Positions 16,960-24,397 of a DNA stretch of 64,000 nucleotides are shown in pieces; positions within the stretch are counted from its first letter, which is position 1, and each line of letters opens with the position of its first letter. The notes below the pieces were generated by a model. That model made no database searches. It had not been told where the DNA came from and saw nothing but the letters and a program-made list of their open reading frames with translations. Source of the DNA: Lachnospiraceae bacterium (GTDB lineage: Bacteria; Bacillota; Clostridia; Lachnospirales; Lachnospiraceae); the NCBI GenBank assembly GCA_017556805.1, contig JAFYMC010000027.1, positions 1 through 64,000 on the forward strand, read 5' to 3'. The position numbers were made by a program, and so were the translations under genes.

Positions 16960-17939
16960 AACCCAAACAATTACAGGATGCATTAAATGATGTCAAAGAA
17001 GAATATATTGCGGATGCTCATAAAGAAGAATCGGAAACAAATTCCGCGAAAGCTGCCGGCAACCTTCCTTTCGCTCTCACGGGCAGTGAAAGAAAGGGAC
17101 TGAAAAAGATATTCCGCCGACCGTCTTTCCGGATTGCCCTGGTGGCCTGCCTGCTACTGGTTCTCGGCGGTGGCGCAATTTTCGCCACTGTCACCCACGG
17201 AAGAACCCATGACAAACCGACCCCGAGCAAACCCGGGAGTGTCCATATTCCGCCGGCAGAGATGCCAAAGCTTTCCGCCACTGCGGATATGCTCGGTCTC
17301 ATTTGCCACAACGGAAAGGTGTACACAGAAGCGCAAATATTCAGTTCCGATGTGAAAGAAGATATTTGGGGACTGGTAGGCACTTATCTCGGAGAAACCA
17401 ACTGCGAAATTCACGAATGGACCGCAAGGCAAAACGAGAATTGGATTACCGAATTGGCTTCCAATGTAGCCGGTACGGTTTATACCGTCAACGGGTACGA
17501 CGACGACTTTCGTATCTGTACTGCGGGAGAATGGTATCCGGAAGAAGGGGGCGTTCGTTATTTCGTATTCTTTTATGAATGCTTAAACGGCATTACCCTA
17601 AACCAAGGTTCGGACCTGATTCACCACAAACTCCGTATCATGGACCGACTTCCGGACACCGTAGAAAAAGAAACAAAAACACTGCTTGACGCTCTCTACA
17701 AAGCTCCTTTTATCGTCATAAAACCGGACCCGGAATCCGGCTATTACTACTACGGTGATAAATCAAAGGACTTCCGGTACATAGAAAACAACAACGCTTA
17801 TTTAGAAATCCCTCTGACCGATGGCACATCAAACGGGTTCATCGTTTATAAAAACGGCTATGTAAAATATAACTGTTTTGATCTGAGAGACTGCTATATG
17901 GTCGTAGACCCGGCACTGGTGGAATATTTGTTTCAGTAG
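16956..17939 (+). CDS. Membrane partner of ECF sigma factor (putative anti-sigma)
   Basis: A 327-residue protein starting at ATG 16956, overlapping the sigma stop. The N-terminal 70 residues are cytoplasmic with a helical MKPKQLQDALNDVKEEYI start resembling short anti-sigma segments. One transmembrane helix follows (about residues 68-88), then a Pro-rich linker and an extracytoplasmic domain of about 220 residues without recognised motifs (contains WGLVGTYLGETNCEIHEW). Likely a one-pass sensor that holds the sigma factor (inference from coupling and topology). A strong terminator follows. Confidence 0.75.
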   Translation: MKPKQLQDALNDVKEEYIADAHKEESETNSAKAAGNLPFALTGSERKGLKKIFRRPSFRIALVACLLLVLGGGAIFATVTHGRTHDKPTPSKPGSVHIPPAEMPKLSATADMLGLICHNGKVYTEAQIFSSDVKEDIWGLVGTYLGETNCEIHEWTARQNENWITELASNVAGTVYTVNGYDDDFRICTAGEWYPEEGGVRYFVFFYECLNGITLNQGSDLIHHKLRIMDRLPDTVEKETKTLLDALYKAPFIVIKPDPESGYYYYGDKSKDFRYIENNNAYLEIPLTDGTSNGFIVYKNGYVKYNCFDLRDCYMVVDPALVEYLFQ

Positions 17940-17960
17940 TGCAATACTCTGTGACGTATA

Positions 17961-17996
17961 AAAGCCGGCGTACATGCCCGTACGCCGGCTTTCGTT
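17961..17996 (+). terminator. Bidirectional terminator
   Basis: Perfect 12-bp stem (17961-17972 with 17981-17992), with T-rich flanks on the plus strand and AAA on the other side. It ends the sigma module and may also serve the minus-strand gene ending at 18037. Confidence 0.8.
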
Positions 17997-18036
17997 ATCA
18001 TTCTTTTCTAAATCATCCTATCGATTCGTTCCCATC

Positions 18037-18414
18037 CTACTTCTGCGACTCCCTCGTATCCTCCAACACCGTATAATTCCCGTCTTCATCGAAGTAGTAG
18101 GTAATACTGTAGGATCCGCTTTCATTATACCTCAAACCCTCATGCGCGTTCCATCGTATCGTAACCTCGCCAACGCCAATCTGCTCAAAGGTCCATTCCT
18201 GCTCAGAACCGAAAATATTCTCCTCATATTCAATCTCTTTGAGTACAGTGTCCGTACTCAATTCACAAGTCCAAAATTCTCCACTGGAACCACTTGCGAA
18301 CTGGGCAATATGTAACGTTGTGGGTCTTGACATTTGCTATACTCCAAGTATTACTACTAAAATCAGCAACAATACGATAGGAATCATTACATAATATAGT
18401 TTTTTCTTTTTCAT
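18037..18414 (-). pseudogene. Membrane-anchored small protein interrupted by one in-frame TAG
   Basis: From ATG 18414 (GGGAG site 5 bases upstream) the frame encodes a 25-residue Lys-rich then hydrophobic segment, MKKKKLYYVMIPIVLLLILV and on. It reaches TAG at 18337-18339 and continues in the same frame (CAA ATG ...) as a 98-residue domain ending at 18037. The domain, with GSSGEFWTCELSTDTVLKEI and EWTFEQIGVGEVTIRW, has the strand pattern of exported Ig-like inhibitors such as chagasin (I42); that match is weak. Either one point mutation split an exported protein, or a 25-residue membrane peptide and a cytoplasmic protein are made separately, since a TTGGAG site precedes ATG 18333. Confidence 0.6.
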
Positions 18415-18452
18415 TTCAACTCCCAAAAGTCTTTCACACCAGGTTCGCTCTC

Positions 18453-19067
18453 CTACTTCAACAACTTTCCAAGCAGTCCCATCAGTCCGCTTGCGCTGCT
18501 TTCGGTATCCTTCTTTGCGGTCTTCTTTTTCTTCTTTTTGCCGTTAGAAGAGCTTGAAGAAGTATCGGTGGAAGTAAGGCCGGATAACAAGGAGCCCACA
18601 TCCACATTGTCTAACAGATTGCCTAATAATGCGCCTACGCCGGACTCCTTCTCCTCGTCCTCGTCGGCCTGCTTGCCTAAAAGGCTCATTAAAAGCGGAG
18701 CGATTGCCGCCAGAATCTGTCCGATTTTTGCTGCGGACACGCCGGTCTTCTTTGACACGGCCTTGGTCAGACTATCCTTATCGGAACCCAGCAAATGTCC
18801 CACAATCTTTGCACCGTCGCCCAGGTCTACATTTCCGAGGAACCCGGCTAAATTTCCGGTATCATCCTTGGCATGCTGTGCCAGTGCATCCGCAAAGCCC
18901 TTTGCGGTGCCGGCGTCTTTTGCCTGTCCGTTTGCACCGGAAAGCAAAGCCGGAAGAGCCTCGGTCAATACACTGTTTACCTCGCTCTTGGACGCGCCCG
19001 TAACGTTACTCAATCCCTTAATACTGTCCGCACTTAATAATGTACTTGTAAGCTTCTTTAAATCCAT
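18453..19067 (-). CDS. DUF937 family protein
   Basis: A 204-residue Leu/Gly/Ser/Ala-rich protein. It has the DUF937 pattern of short helical repeats (NVTGASKSEVNSVLTEALPALL, GDGAKIVGHLLGSD, SKKTGVSAAKIGQILAAIAPLLMSLLG), then an acidic patch, a second GALLGNLLDNVDVGSLLSG repeat, a poly-Ser/poly-Lys linker and a short LMGLLGKLL end. Function unknown. GGAGG lies 6 bases before the ATG. The interrupted small gene follows after 38 bp on the same strand. Confidence 0.85.
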   Translation of the reverse strand: MDLKKLTSTLLSADSIKGLSNVTGASKSEVNSVLTEALPALLSGANGQAKDAGTAKGFADALAQHAKDDTGNLAGFLGNVDLGDGAKIVGHLLGSDKDSLTKAVSKKTGVSAAKIGQILAAIAPLLMSLLGKQADEDEEKESGVGALLGNLLDNVDVGSLLSGLTSTDTSSSSSNGKKKKKKTAKKDTESSASGLMGLLGKLLK

Positions 19068-19148
19068 ACCAAACCTCCGTTATCTCCCCGTAGGGAATCT
19101 TTATTCCTATCACTTATTATCGGACAGAAACAAACATAAGTTAAGAAA

Positions 19149-19190
19149 ATCGACAAAATAGTTCTAAAGTTTTGGGCCTATTCTGTCGAT
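19149..19190. promoter_or_regulatory. Inverted repeat in a divergent promoter region
   Basis: Arms 19149-19161 and 19178-19190 match at 12 of 13 positions (ATCGACAAAATAG / CTATTCTGTCGAT) around a 16-base centre. The region lies between the divergent DUF937 gene and the membrane protein gene, just upstream of a TATAAT at 19209-19214. Possible shared operator. Confidence 0.45.
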
Positions 19191-19253
19191 ATACTTTTTA
19201 ATGAAGTGTATAATAGTGTCCGGGGACAACATATTACAAAGGAGTGTTATATT

Positions 19254-20057
19254 ATGGCAGAAGCAAAGAAGAAAAAAATCGTTTCCGCATCTACCGGCAA
19301 GGAAGTATCCGGTGCACGTAAGAAAGCTACAGTAAAGAAGCAGGCGGCTCCGGTCGGTAACGCAGCCGGACTTCGCGTAGGCGCAATCCTCCTCTGGTTG
19401 GTTGCTCTTGCATTCGAAGTAGTCGCAGTACTTATTATCAACAAGACCATCAACCTCACCTTTATGCCGCAGATTGCGCAGATTATCATTGCATTGGTAT
19501 TAGACCTGATCTTTGTTATCATCGGTTCTACCCTTTGGAAAAAAGCCAACCACATCAAGCCGGCCAGCAAAAAGAATCCGGCTCTGTTCTGGCTTTGGAA
19601 CAACATGGGCGTTATCGTAAGCGTTATCGCATTTGCTCCGTTTGTTGTTCTGGCACTGACGAATAAGGAAACCGACAAGAAGACCAAGACCATCGCTACC
19701 GTTGTGGCTGTAATCGCTCTTGCGATTGCCGGTCTGTCCAGCGCCGAATGGAACCCGATTTCCGAAGAAGAGCAGCAGGCTGCCATGACCGAAATCGAAG
19801 GTGATGTATTCTGGGCTCCGTCCGGTAAGGTATACCACATGGATGAGGATTGTCAGGCATTCACCAATTCCGAAGAATTGACTGTAGGTACTGTAGAAGA
19901 AGCAATCGCAGCAGGTCGTACCCGTCTTTGTTCCTTCTGTGCAAAGAGACACGATGTAAATACGGAAGGCATGTTAACCGATGATGTGGAAGTAGACGAC
20001 GCAGAATTGGAAGACGAGACTGTTGACGAAACCGTAGACGAGACCACGGAAGAGTAA
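19254..20057 (+). CDS. Two- or three-helix membrane protein with C-terminal Cys-His motif
   Basis: 267 residues from the ATG at 19254 (AAAGGAG 8-10 bases upstream). A Lys-rich cytoplasmic start is followed by hydrophobic helices at about 40-62, 70-90 and 115-165. The soluble tail carries VYHMDEDCQAF followed by EEAIAAGRTRLCSFC, a YHx(4)C...GxxxCxxC arrangement like the small metal-binding tails seen on Ada-like and ComEC-like proteins. The end is a run of Asp/Glu/Val/Thr. Function unknown; metal or redox binding is a guess from the Cys/His layout. Confidence 0.7.
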   Translation: MAEAKKKKIVSASTGKEVSGARKKATVKKQAAPVGNAAGLRVGAILLWLVALAFEVVAVLIINKTINLTFMPQIAQIIIALVLDLIFVIIGSTLWKKANHIKPASKKNPALFWLWNNMGVIVSVIAFAPFVVLALTNKETDKKTKTIATVVAVIALAIAGLSSAEWNPISEEEQQAAMTEIEGDVFWAPSGKVYHMDEDCQAFTNSEELTVGTVEEAIAAGRTRLCSFCAKRHDVNTEGMLTDDVEVDDAELEDETVDETVDETTEE

Positions 20058-20075
20058 AATTTGAAAATGTATATG

Positions 20076-20109
20076 AAAGCGGAAGGCTCCCACGAGGCTT
20101 CCGCTTTTT
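20076..20109 (+). terminator. Convergent terminator
   Basis: Stem 20076-20085 with 20098-20107 ending in a T run. It serves the plus-strand membrane protein gene; its 3' end coincides with the stop codon of the convergent lipoprotein gene. Confidence 0.75.
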
Positions 20110-20878
20110 ATTGGCTCTTTTTTACTACATATACTACTTGTCCTTCCAAAACATCTCCGCTCTGCTCTATAAGGAGAGTATTGCTCAGACAAAATGCAGG
20201 GCGTACTCCGCACTTTTTGTCAACACTCATATGGCCCCACACGCCTTTCCTATCGATTGCACAAGTCGTATACGCCTCCCAGGTTTCCGATGACCGCAGC
20301 CACCAGCTTGCCGGTTCTCCCGCCCGATAAGCAATACGGTTTTCAGTATTCTCAAAATACTTCAACGGTTCTCCCTCCTTATTTACTACAGAACTGGAAG
20401 GATGCGCCAATTCCGTGTAAGAGAGTAAAAACACCTTTCTTACGATGTTTTCCGTCTCCGTACCGGTTATCCCAAGACTTTCCTTTGACGTTATGGTAAT
20501 CTCACTGTCCACAATCGCTTCTTGTATCTCAGGCTCTAAGTACATAAGAAACTCCTCGTTTATAAACCGGTCCATGGAACTGTCTTTATAGTAGCCGGCA
20601 TAGCCGTAGTTATCTTCGTTAATCACACGAGACTCTTCCAAAAGCTCCTCTCTTAAAAGCAGCACCTGTCCGTTGTAATCCGAAGTCAGCACTAAATACG
20701 GAACATATTCGGAATTTTCTTTCAGATATACGGTATATCCGTATTGTTTGTTCTCGTCATATGCCAGTTCGCCAAGCGTCTCCGGTCCATTACTGTCCTT
20801 GATGCTCTTGCATCCCCAAACAAACAACATACACAAAACAACTAATAGCGAAGTTCCTATAATCCTCTTTTTCTTCAT
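20108..20878 (-). CDS. Lipoprotein with DUF6273-like domain, c-di-GMP riboswitch controlled
   Basis: 256 residues with a lipoprotein signal (LCMLFVWGC). The soluble part ends with PASWWLRSSETWEAYTTCAIDRKG and CGVRPAFCLSN, the WWLRS/GVRPAF pattern of DUF6273, a domain of many Clostridia surface proteins with an FGE-like fold. The start at 20878 has GGAGG 7 bases upstream; an overlapping in-frame GTG is one codon earlier. The only promoter seen lies upstream of a c-di-GMP-I riboswitch with its own terminator, so expression should follow the motile/sessile second messenger. Probably a surface or adhesion-related factor (inference). Confidence 0.78.
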   Translation of the reverse strand: MKKKRIIGTSLLVVLCMLFVWGCKSIKDSNGPETLGELAYDENKQYGYTVYLKENSEYVPYLVLTSDYNGQVLLLREELLEESRVINEDNYGYAGYYKDSSMDRFINEEFLMYLEPEIQEAIVDSEITITSKESLGITGTETENIVRKVFLLSYTELAHPSSSVVNKEGEPLKYFENTENRIAYRAGEPASWWLRSSETWEAYTTCAIDRKGVWGHMSVDKKCGVRPAFCLSNTLLIEQSGDVLEGQVVYVVKKSQ

Positions 20879-20908
20879 CACTTCACCTCCATTCTCTCAT
20901 GCAAAATG

Positions 20909-21030
20909 AAAAAACGGCTGCAATGAACCATTGCAACCGAACTATCAATAGAATAGTTTCACCTATCCCTTAGACTCCCAGCTTTGCGTCCTGACGTTTC
21001 CACCAGTTTGCTTCCTATTAAACCTATCTT
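20909..21030 (-). promoter_or_regulatory. c-di-GMP-I (GEMM) riboswitch with terminator
   Basis: The minus strand shows the GEMM-I core: AGCAAACT, a stem capped by GAAA, then GGACGCAAAGCT and GTCTAAG, and a second hairpin with GGTGAAACTAT that would supply the receptor. A terminator follows (stem 20915-20925 with 20929-20939, then T6). The order aptamer-terminator-ribosome site fits transcriptional control. Confidence 0.87.
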
Positions 21031-21031
21031 T

Positions 21032-21061
21032 ACTATAGCATCTTTTTTTACTGTTTGTCAA
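21032..21061 (-). promoter_or_regulatory. Promoter of the c-di-GMP riboswitch transcript
   Basis: TTGACA (21056-21061) and TATAGT (21032-21037) with an 18-bp spacer, directly upstream of the aptamer. Confidence 0.75.
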
Positions 21062-21111
21062 CCCAATTGTAAGTAACTTTCTCTCTACTTATACATCCTC
21101 TTCCGATTCAC

Positions 21112-21180
21112 GCCTTGCGATTCGGAATGCATAAAGCGGTTGCCAAACGGCAACCACTTCTTACCCCCCAATCGCAAGGC
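21112..21180. other. Nested stem-loop between SRP RNA and riboswitch
   Basis: An outer perfect 11-bp stem (21112-21122 with 21170-21180) encloses an inner 7-bp hairpin (21138-21144 with 21149-21155). No T-run follows, so it is not a standard terminator. Unassigned; it may be an RNA processing site or a small RNA. Confidence 0.5.
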
Positions 21181-21193
21181 AGACAATAGGAAA

Positions 21194-21500
21194 GGGCCGC
21201 CCCACTTTCGTGGGACAGCCCCTGACATTCTTCAAAGACCGTGCGCCTCGCTTTGAACGCTCGTCACAATCGTTACTCTGACAGTTAACTCGGCTCCGGC
21301 AACCTTACGGCACACGGAAGGTTTCGCTTAGTGCTGCTCCATTCCTGACCTGACACGGTTCACGAATTTCCGTTGCGCAAGACCAAAACGTCAACATCAC
21401 TTATCAAAGCCGGCATCGCAACAAAGCGCCCGAGGCAAAGCATCACCCCTGCTGTAGCGGATTGCAGGTACAGGGCACCGCTAACTCCCCGGCTGCACGG
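21194..21500 (-). ncRNA. ffs: Signal recognition particle RNA (large bacterial type)
   Basis: On the minus strand the SRP helix-8 core reads GTGTCAGGTCAGGAATGGAGCAGC followed by ACTAAGCG, near 21325-21350. The transcript starts about 7 bases after TATACT. Size (~275 nt before the terminator stem) matches the long Firmicutes SRP RNA with an Alu domain. A hairpin at 21194-21222 with a GAAA loop ends it. It binds Ffh and targets membrane proteins. The helix-8 loop has a variant of the usual GGUCCGGAAGGAAGCAGC core; ends are approximate. Confidence 0.88.
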
Positions 21501-21507
21501 TATTCTC

Positions 21508-21536
21508 AGTATACTTACTTTTTGCTGCTATGTCAA
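21508..21536 (-). promoter_or_regulatory. SRP RNA promoter
   Basis: Consensus TTGACA (21531-21536) and TATACT (21508-21513), 17-bp spacer. Confidence 0.88.
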
Positions 21537-21589
21537 GGGAGTAATTTGGAAATTTCCGAATGCCTCTCTGCAGTCCCCCATTTCCTCTG

Positions 21590-22114
21590 TCATTCCTTCG
21601 ACTCCGTTTCCCCCGGGAAAATCGCGTTCATCCCGGAATAATCACAGCCTTCCAGATATTCCTTGGGAATCGCCGCCATATGAAAGAATCCTCCCATTAC
21701 CTGAGGTTGCGCATCGCCCCGTGCCGAATGGCTTTTTCGATCGTTTGTCAACAAAACCGAATCCGGTTTTATTATTACCCTGTCCACATGGTAATAATAG
21801 CCTCCGGAAGAGACCTCGTCATATCGCAATACAAAGGTATAGTCATCTATCGAATGCTGCTCTATCATTTCTTTGCACTTACCCGAAATTTCACATATAC
21901 CGAAGTTTTCTATCGCATACTCCAATTGCTCCCCCGTTTCAATCACGATATGATACGATTTTGGAATACCGTAACCGTGCAAGTAACCGCATTCGTAGCT
22001 ATAAATATATACTTCCTCCTCTGTATATACCGTTCCGTCTTCTGCTTGTTTACAACCTACCATACTTACGATGCAAAATGCAAGTAAACATAGATACCAT
22101 CTCATTCGTTTCAT
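21590..22114 (-). CDS. Putative lipoprotein, unknown function
   Basis: 174 residues from ATG 22114 (GAGGAGG upstream). Signal peptide with lipobox IVSMVGC, then a soluble domain with YIYSYECGYLHGYG, a segment DDYTFVLRYDEVSSGGYYYHVDRVIIK and the tail MNAIFPGETESKE. No family recognised. An alternative start 15 bases upstream (22129) has its own identical ribosome site, created by a 16-bp tandem duplication. It follows the radical SAM gene by overlap or near overlap and may be cotranscribed. Confidence 0.75.
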   Translation of the reverse strand: MKRMRWYLCLLAFCIVSMVGCKQAEDGTVYTEEEVYIYSYECGYLHGYGIPKSYHIVIETGEQLEYAIENFGICEISGKCKEMIEQHSIDDYTFVLRYDEVSSGGYYYHVDRVIIKPDSVLLTNDRKSHSARGDAQPQVMGGFFHMAAIPKEYLEGCDYSGMNAIFPGETESKE

Positions 22115-22125
22115 ATAATACCTCC

Positions 22126-23994
22126 TCATAACAATACCTCCTCATAACAATACCTTCCGCATATGACCACCCGCGCATCCCCCGTCAGCGGACTTCTTTT
22201 TTCATAATCAAAGAGTACAAATACCGGCTCCTCTGACGCCTTAACCTCTCCGCGCATTTCCAACTCCCATACCGGATAAGTAAACGGCTCCAAATGGGTC
22301 ATCCGCGCCAGCTGCTTGGAATCATATGCCACGTACTCCGGCAAATAGGTCCGCGTCTCTTCCTCTCTGCGATAGAACTCCCGCATCGCCTCCTTATAAG
22401 GCGTAAGGTCTGCCGCAAAGTCCGGTCGGCTCTTTACATTTTCCCGCAGGTATAAATCATAGGTCAAAAGCTCCCGGTACACCGCCTCATGCGACCGGTC
22501 TTTCTCACAAGCAAAAACAAGCAATGCCTGATACCGGTAGTTCCTGGACGGACTGCTTACAAAGTAACCCTTTTCCTCGAAAAACTCCGCCAATGCCTCA
22601 TACATCCGGAACGGGGACACAAACGCTCCTTCCAAAAAGCGCAACGTATGTACAAACTGATTGCTATTGTAGTAAAGCTCCACCATCTCCTCGATCCGCT
22701 TTAACCGAAGCACCTCCGCAAAGGACAGCCACTTCGTATACAGAACCTCGTAAGGAGGCTTGTCCGTATAACAAATGCCGAATTCTTCTGCCCGCGTATG
22801 CATCTCCGAGCCCTTTAGCACCTTTAAAAATCCCAACTGCAGCTGCTCCGGACGCATCCCATACACCCTGTCAAAGGACCGGCCGAAGCTTTCATAGTCT
22901 TCATAGGGAAGCCCCGCAATCAAATCCAAATGCTGATGTACGTTATTTCCGGCATTAATCCGTGCCACAATACGCTCCAGCCTGTCCACATCCATACTCC
23001 GATGAATGGCAGCAAGCGTCTCCGGATTCACAGACTGCACGCCGATTTCAAGCTGCACCAGTCCCGGCCGCATCCGGGAAAGCAGCGCAAGCTCCTCCTC
23101 GTTCAACAAATCCGCGGAAATCTCAAAGTGAAAATTCGTCACGCCGTTATCGTGGTCTAAAATATACTGCCAGATAGCCGTGGCATGGGCATGATTGCAG
23201 TTAAAAGTCCGGTCCACAAATTTTACCTGTTTTACCCTATGGTCCAAGAAAAACTGCAGTTCCTTTTTCACCGTTTCTATCTCCCGCAAACGCACCTTTT
23301 TATCAATAGAACTGAGACAATAGCTGCACCGGAACGGGCAGCCTCTGCTTGACTCATAGTATATAATTCGATTCTCAAAGGCAGATAAATCTTCGTACAA
23401 AAACGGCAAGATATTCATATCCGTCAGTTCCCGTGGGGACGTATACCCCGACCGAAGACACAGACCTTTTATTCTCAATAGGCCTTCTGCATCGGTTCCG
23501 AAGCTTCCTTCTGCCGGACTCCCCGCCTTCTCTTCCGGACTTATCAACCTTCCCCTCGTATTATCTCCGTGATTGTCCACTGTCCGAGACGAGCTTCTCT
23601 CCTTCTCCACATAGTACAAAAGCAACTCTTTGAAGGTCTCCTCTCCTTCTCCTACTATAATGCCGGTGACCTCCGGGTGCGCCGCGAGAATCTGTTCCGC
23701 ATCATAGGACACCTCCGGTCCTCCCAGCCAAACCGGCACCGACGGCATCAGCTTATGAAGCTCCGTCACCAACTCCCGAACCATCCCGATATTCCAGACA
23801 TAACAGGAAATCCCGATGACATCCGGCTGTCTTTTATAAATATCCGCCAACACATCCGTAAAGACATGATTGATGGTGTACTCCGCCAGCTCCACATACT
23901 CTCTAAGCTCGTCCCCCACATAAGCCCGGAGGCTGTAAAGCGCCGGATTGGAATGGATATATTTTGTATTTAAAGCAACCAGTAGAAATTTCAT
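22126..23994 (-). CDS. B12-binding-domain radical SAM protein with DUF4080-like tail
   Basis: A 622-residue protein. The N-terminal Rossmann-like cobalamin-binding domain (about 1-130, with PDVIGISCYVWN and WLGGPEVSYDAEQIL) lacks the DxHxxG histidine, so base-off binding is not assured. A radical SAM domain follows, with Cys219, Cys223 and Cys226 (CPFRCSYC). The C-terminal region (about 430-600) is of DUF4080 type. A charged linker at 132-170 separates the first two domains. Substrate unknown; these enzymes are often methyltransferases or tailoring enzymes. No biosynthetic neighbours give a clue. Confidence 0.88.
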   Translation of the reverse strand: MKFLLVALNTKYIHSNPALYSLRAYVGDELREYVELAEYTINHVFTDVLADIYKRQPDVIGISCYVWNIGMVRELVTELHKLMPSVPVWLGGPEVSYDAEQILAAHPEVTGIIVGEGEETFKELLLYYVEKERSSSRTVDNHGDNTRGRLISPEEKAGSPAEGSFGTDAEGLLRIKGLCLRSGYTSPRELTDMNILPFLYEDLSAFENRIIYYESSRGCPFRCSYCLSSIDKKVRLREIETVKKELQFFLDHRVKQVKFVDRTFNCNHAHATAIWQYILDHDNGVTNFHFEISADLLNEEELALLSRMRPGLVQLEIGVQSVNPETLAAIHRSMDVDRLERIVARINAGNNVHQHLDLIAGLPYEDYESFGRSFDRVYGMRPEQLQLGFLKVLKGSEMHTRAEEFGICYTDKPPYEVLYTKWLSFAEVLRLKRIEEMVELYYNSNQFVHTLRFLEGAFVSPFRMYEALAEFFEEKGYFVSSPSRNYRYQALLVFACEKDRSHEAVYRELLTYDLYLRENVKSRPDFAADLTPYKEAMREFYRREEETRTYLPEYVAYDSKQLARMTHLEPFTYPVWELEMRGEVKASEEPVFVLFDYEKRSPLTGDARVVICGRYCYEEVLL

Positions 23995-24093
23995 TCCGGA
24001 ACTCCTCCTATAAAAAACTAGCGCACTTCTCTTAACGACACACCTCCGCGGGGCGCAACATACGTTTCACTGATCACTCCTGCAAAAGGAGCA

Positions 24094-24391
24094 GGGCTTT
24101 CGCATATAGCAACCCGCGCCTCCCTGCTTTTACGTTTAAGAGGTTATCAACCGTTGTAGTAACGTTTTTATATCCGCTTTTTGCTTTTCCCGAAGGGTCG
24201 CGTCTTTAGCGCAGTCGATATCACCTCTTAGATAAGACTGGGCGCGAGGTCGCTCCCGAGCGTCCTAGTCGTTCTTAGAGGAAGCTTGATGGAGCGTTGC
24301 GACTTGCAAAAAGGGATATAAAAACGTCGCTACAACGATTCTGCACTCCAAAAAGTAAAAGCAGGGGCCACGCATAATAATGCGAAAGCCC
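24094..24391. repeat. ~300-bp imperfect inverted-repeat element
   Basis: Matching arms nest symmetrically: GGGCTTTCGCAT (24094-24105) with ATGCGAAAGCCC (24380-24391); TGCTTTTAC (24125-24133) with GTAAAAGCA (24355-24363); and about 30 bases at 24154-24185 with 24306-24336 (AACGTTTTTATATCC / GGATATAAAAACGT). Smaller hairpins lie in the middle. It fills the gap between murG and the radical SAM gene. It could be a MITE-like insertion or a long folded RNA; I see no reading frame and no clear target duplication. Confidence 0.65.
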
Positions 24392-24397
24392 CATTCC

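Noticed and set aside
24094..24391. RNase P RNA or tmRNA as identity of the inverted-repeat element
   Set aside because: Neither the GAGGAAAGTCC block of RNase P RNA nor tmRNA ends could be found on either strand.
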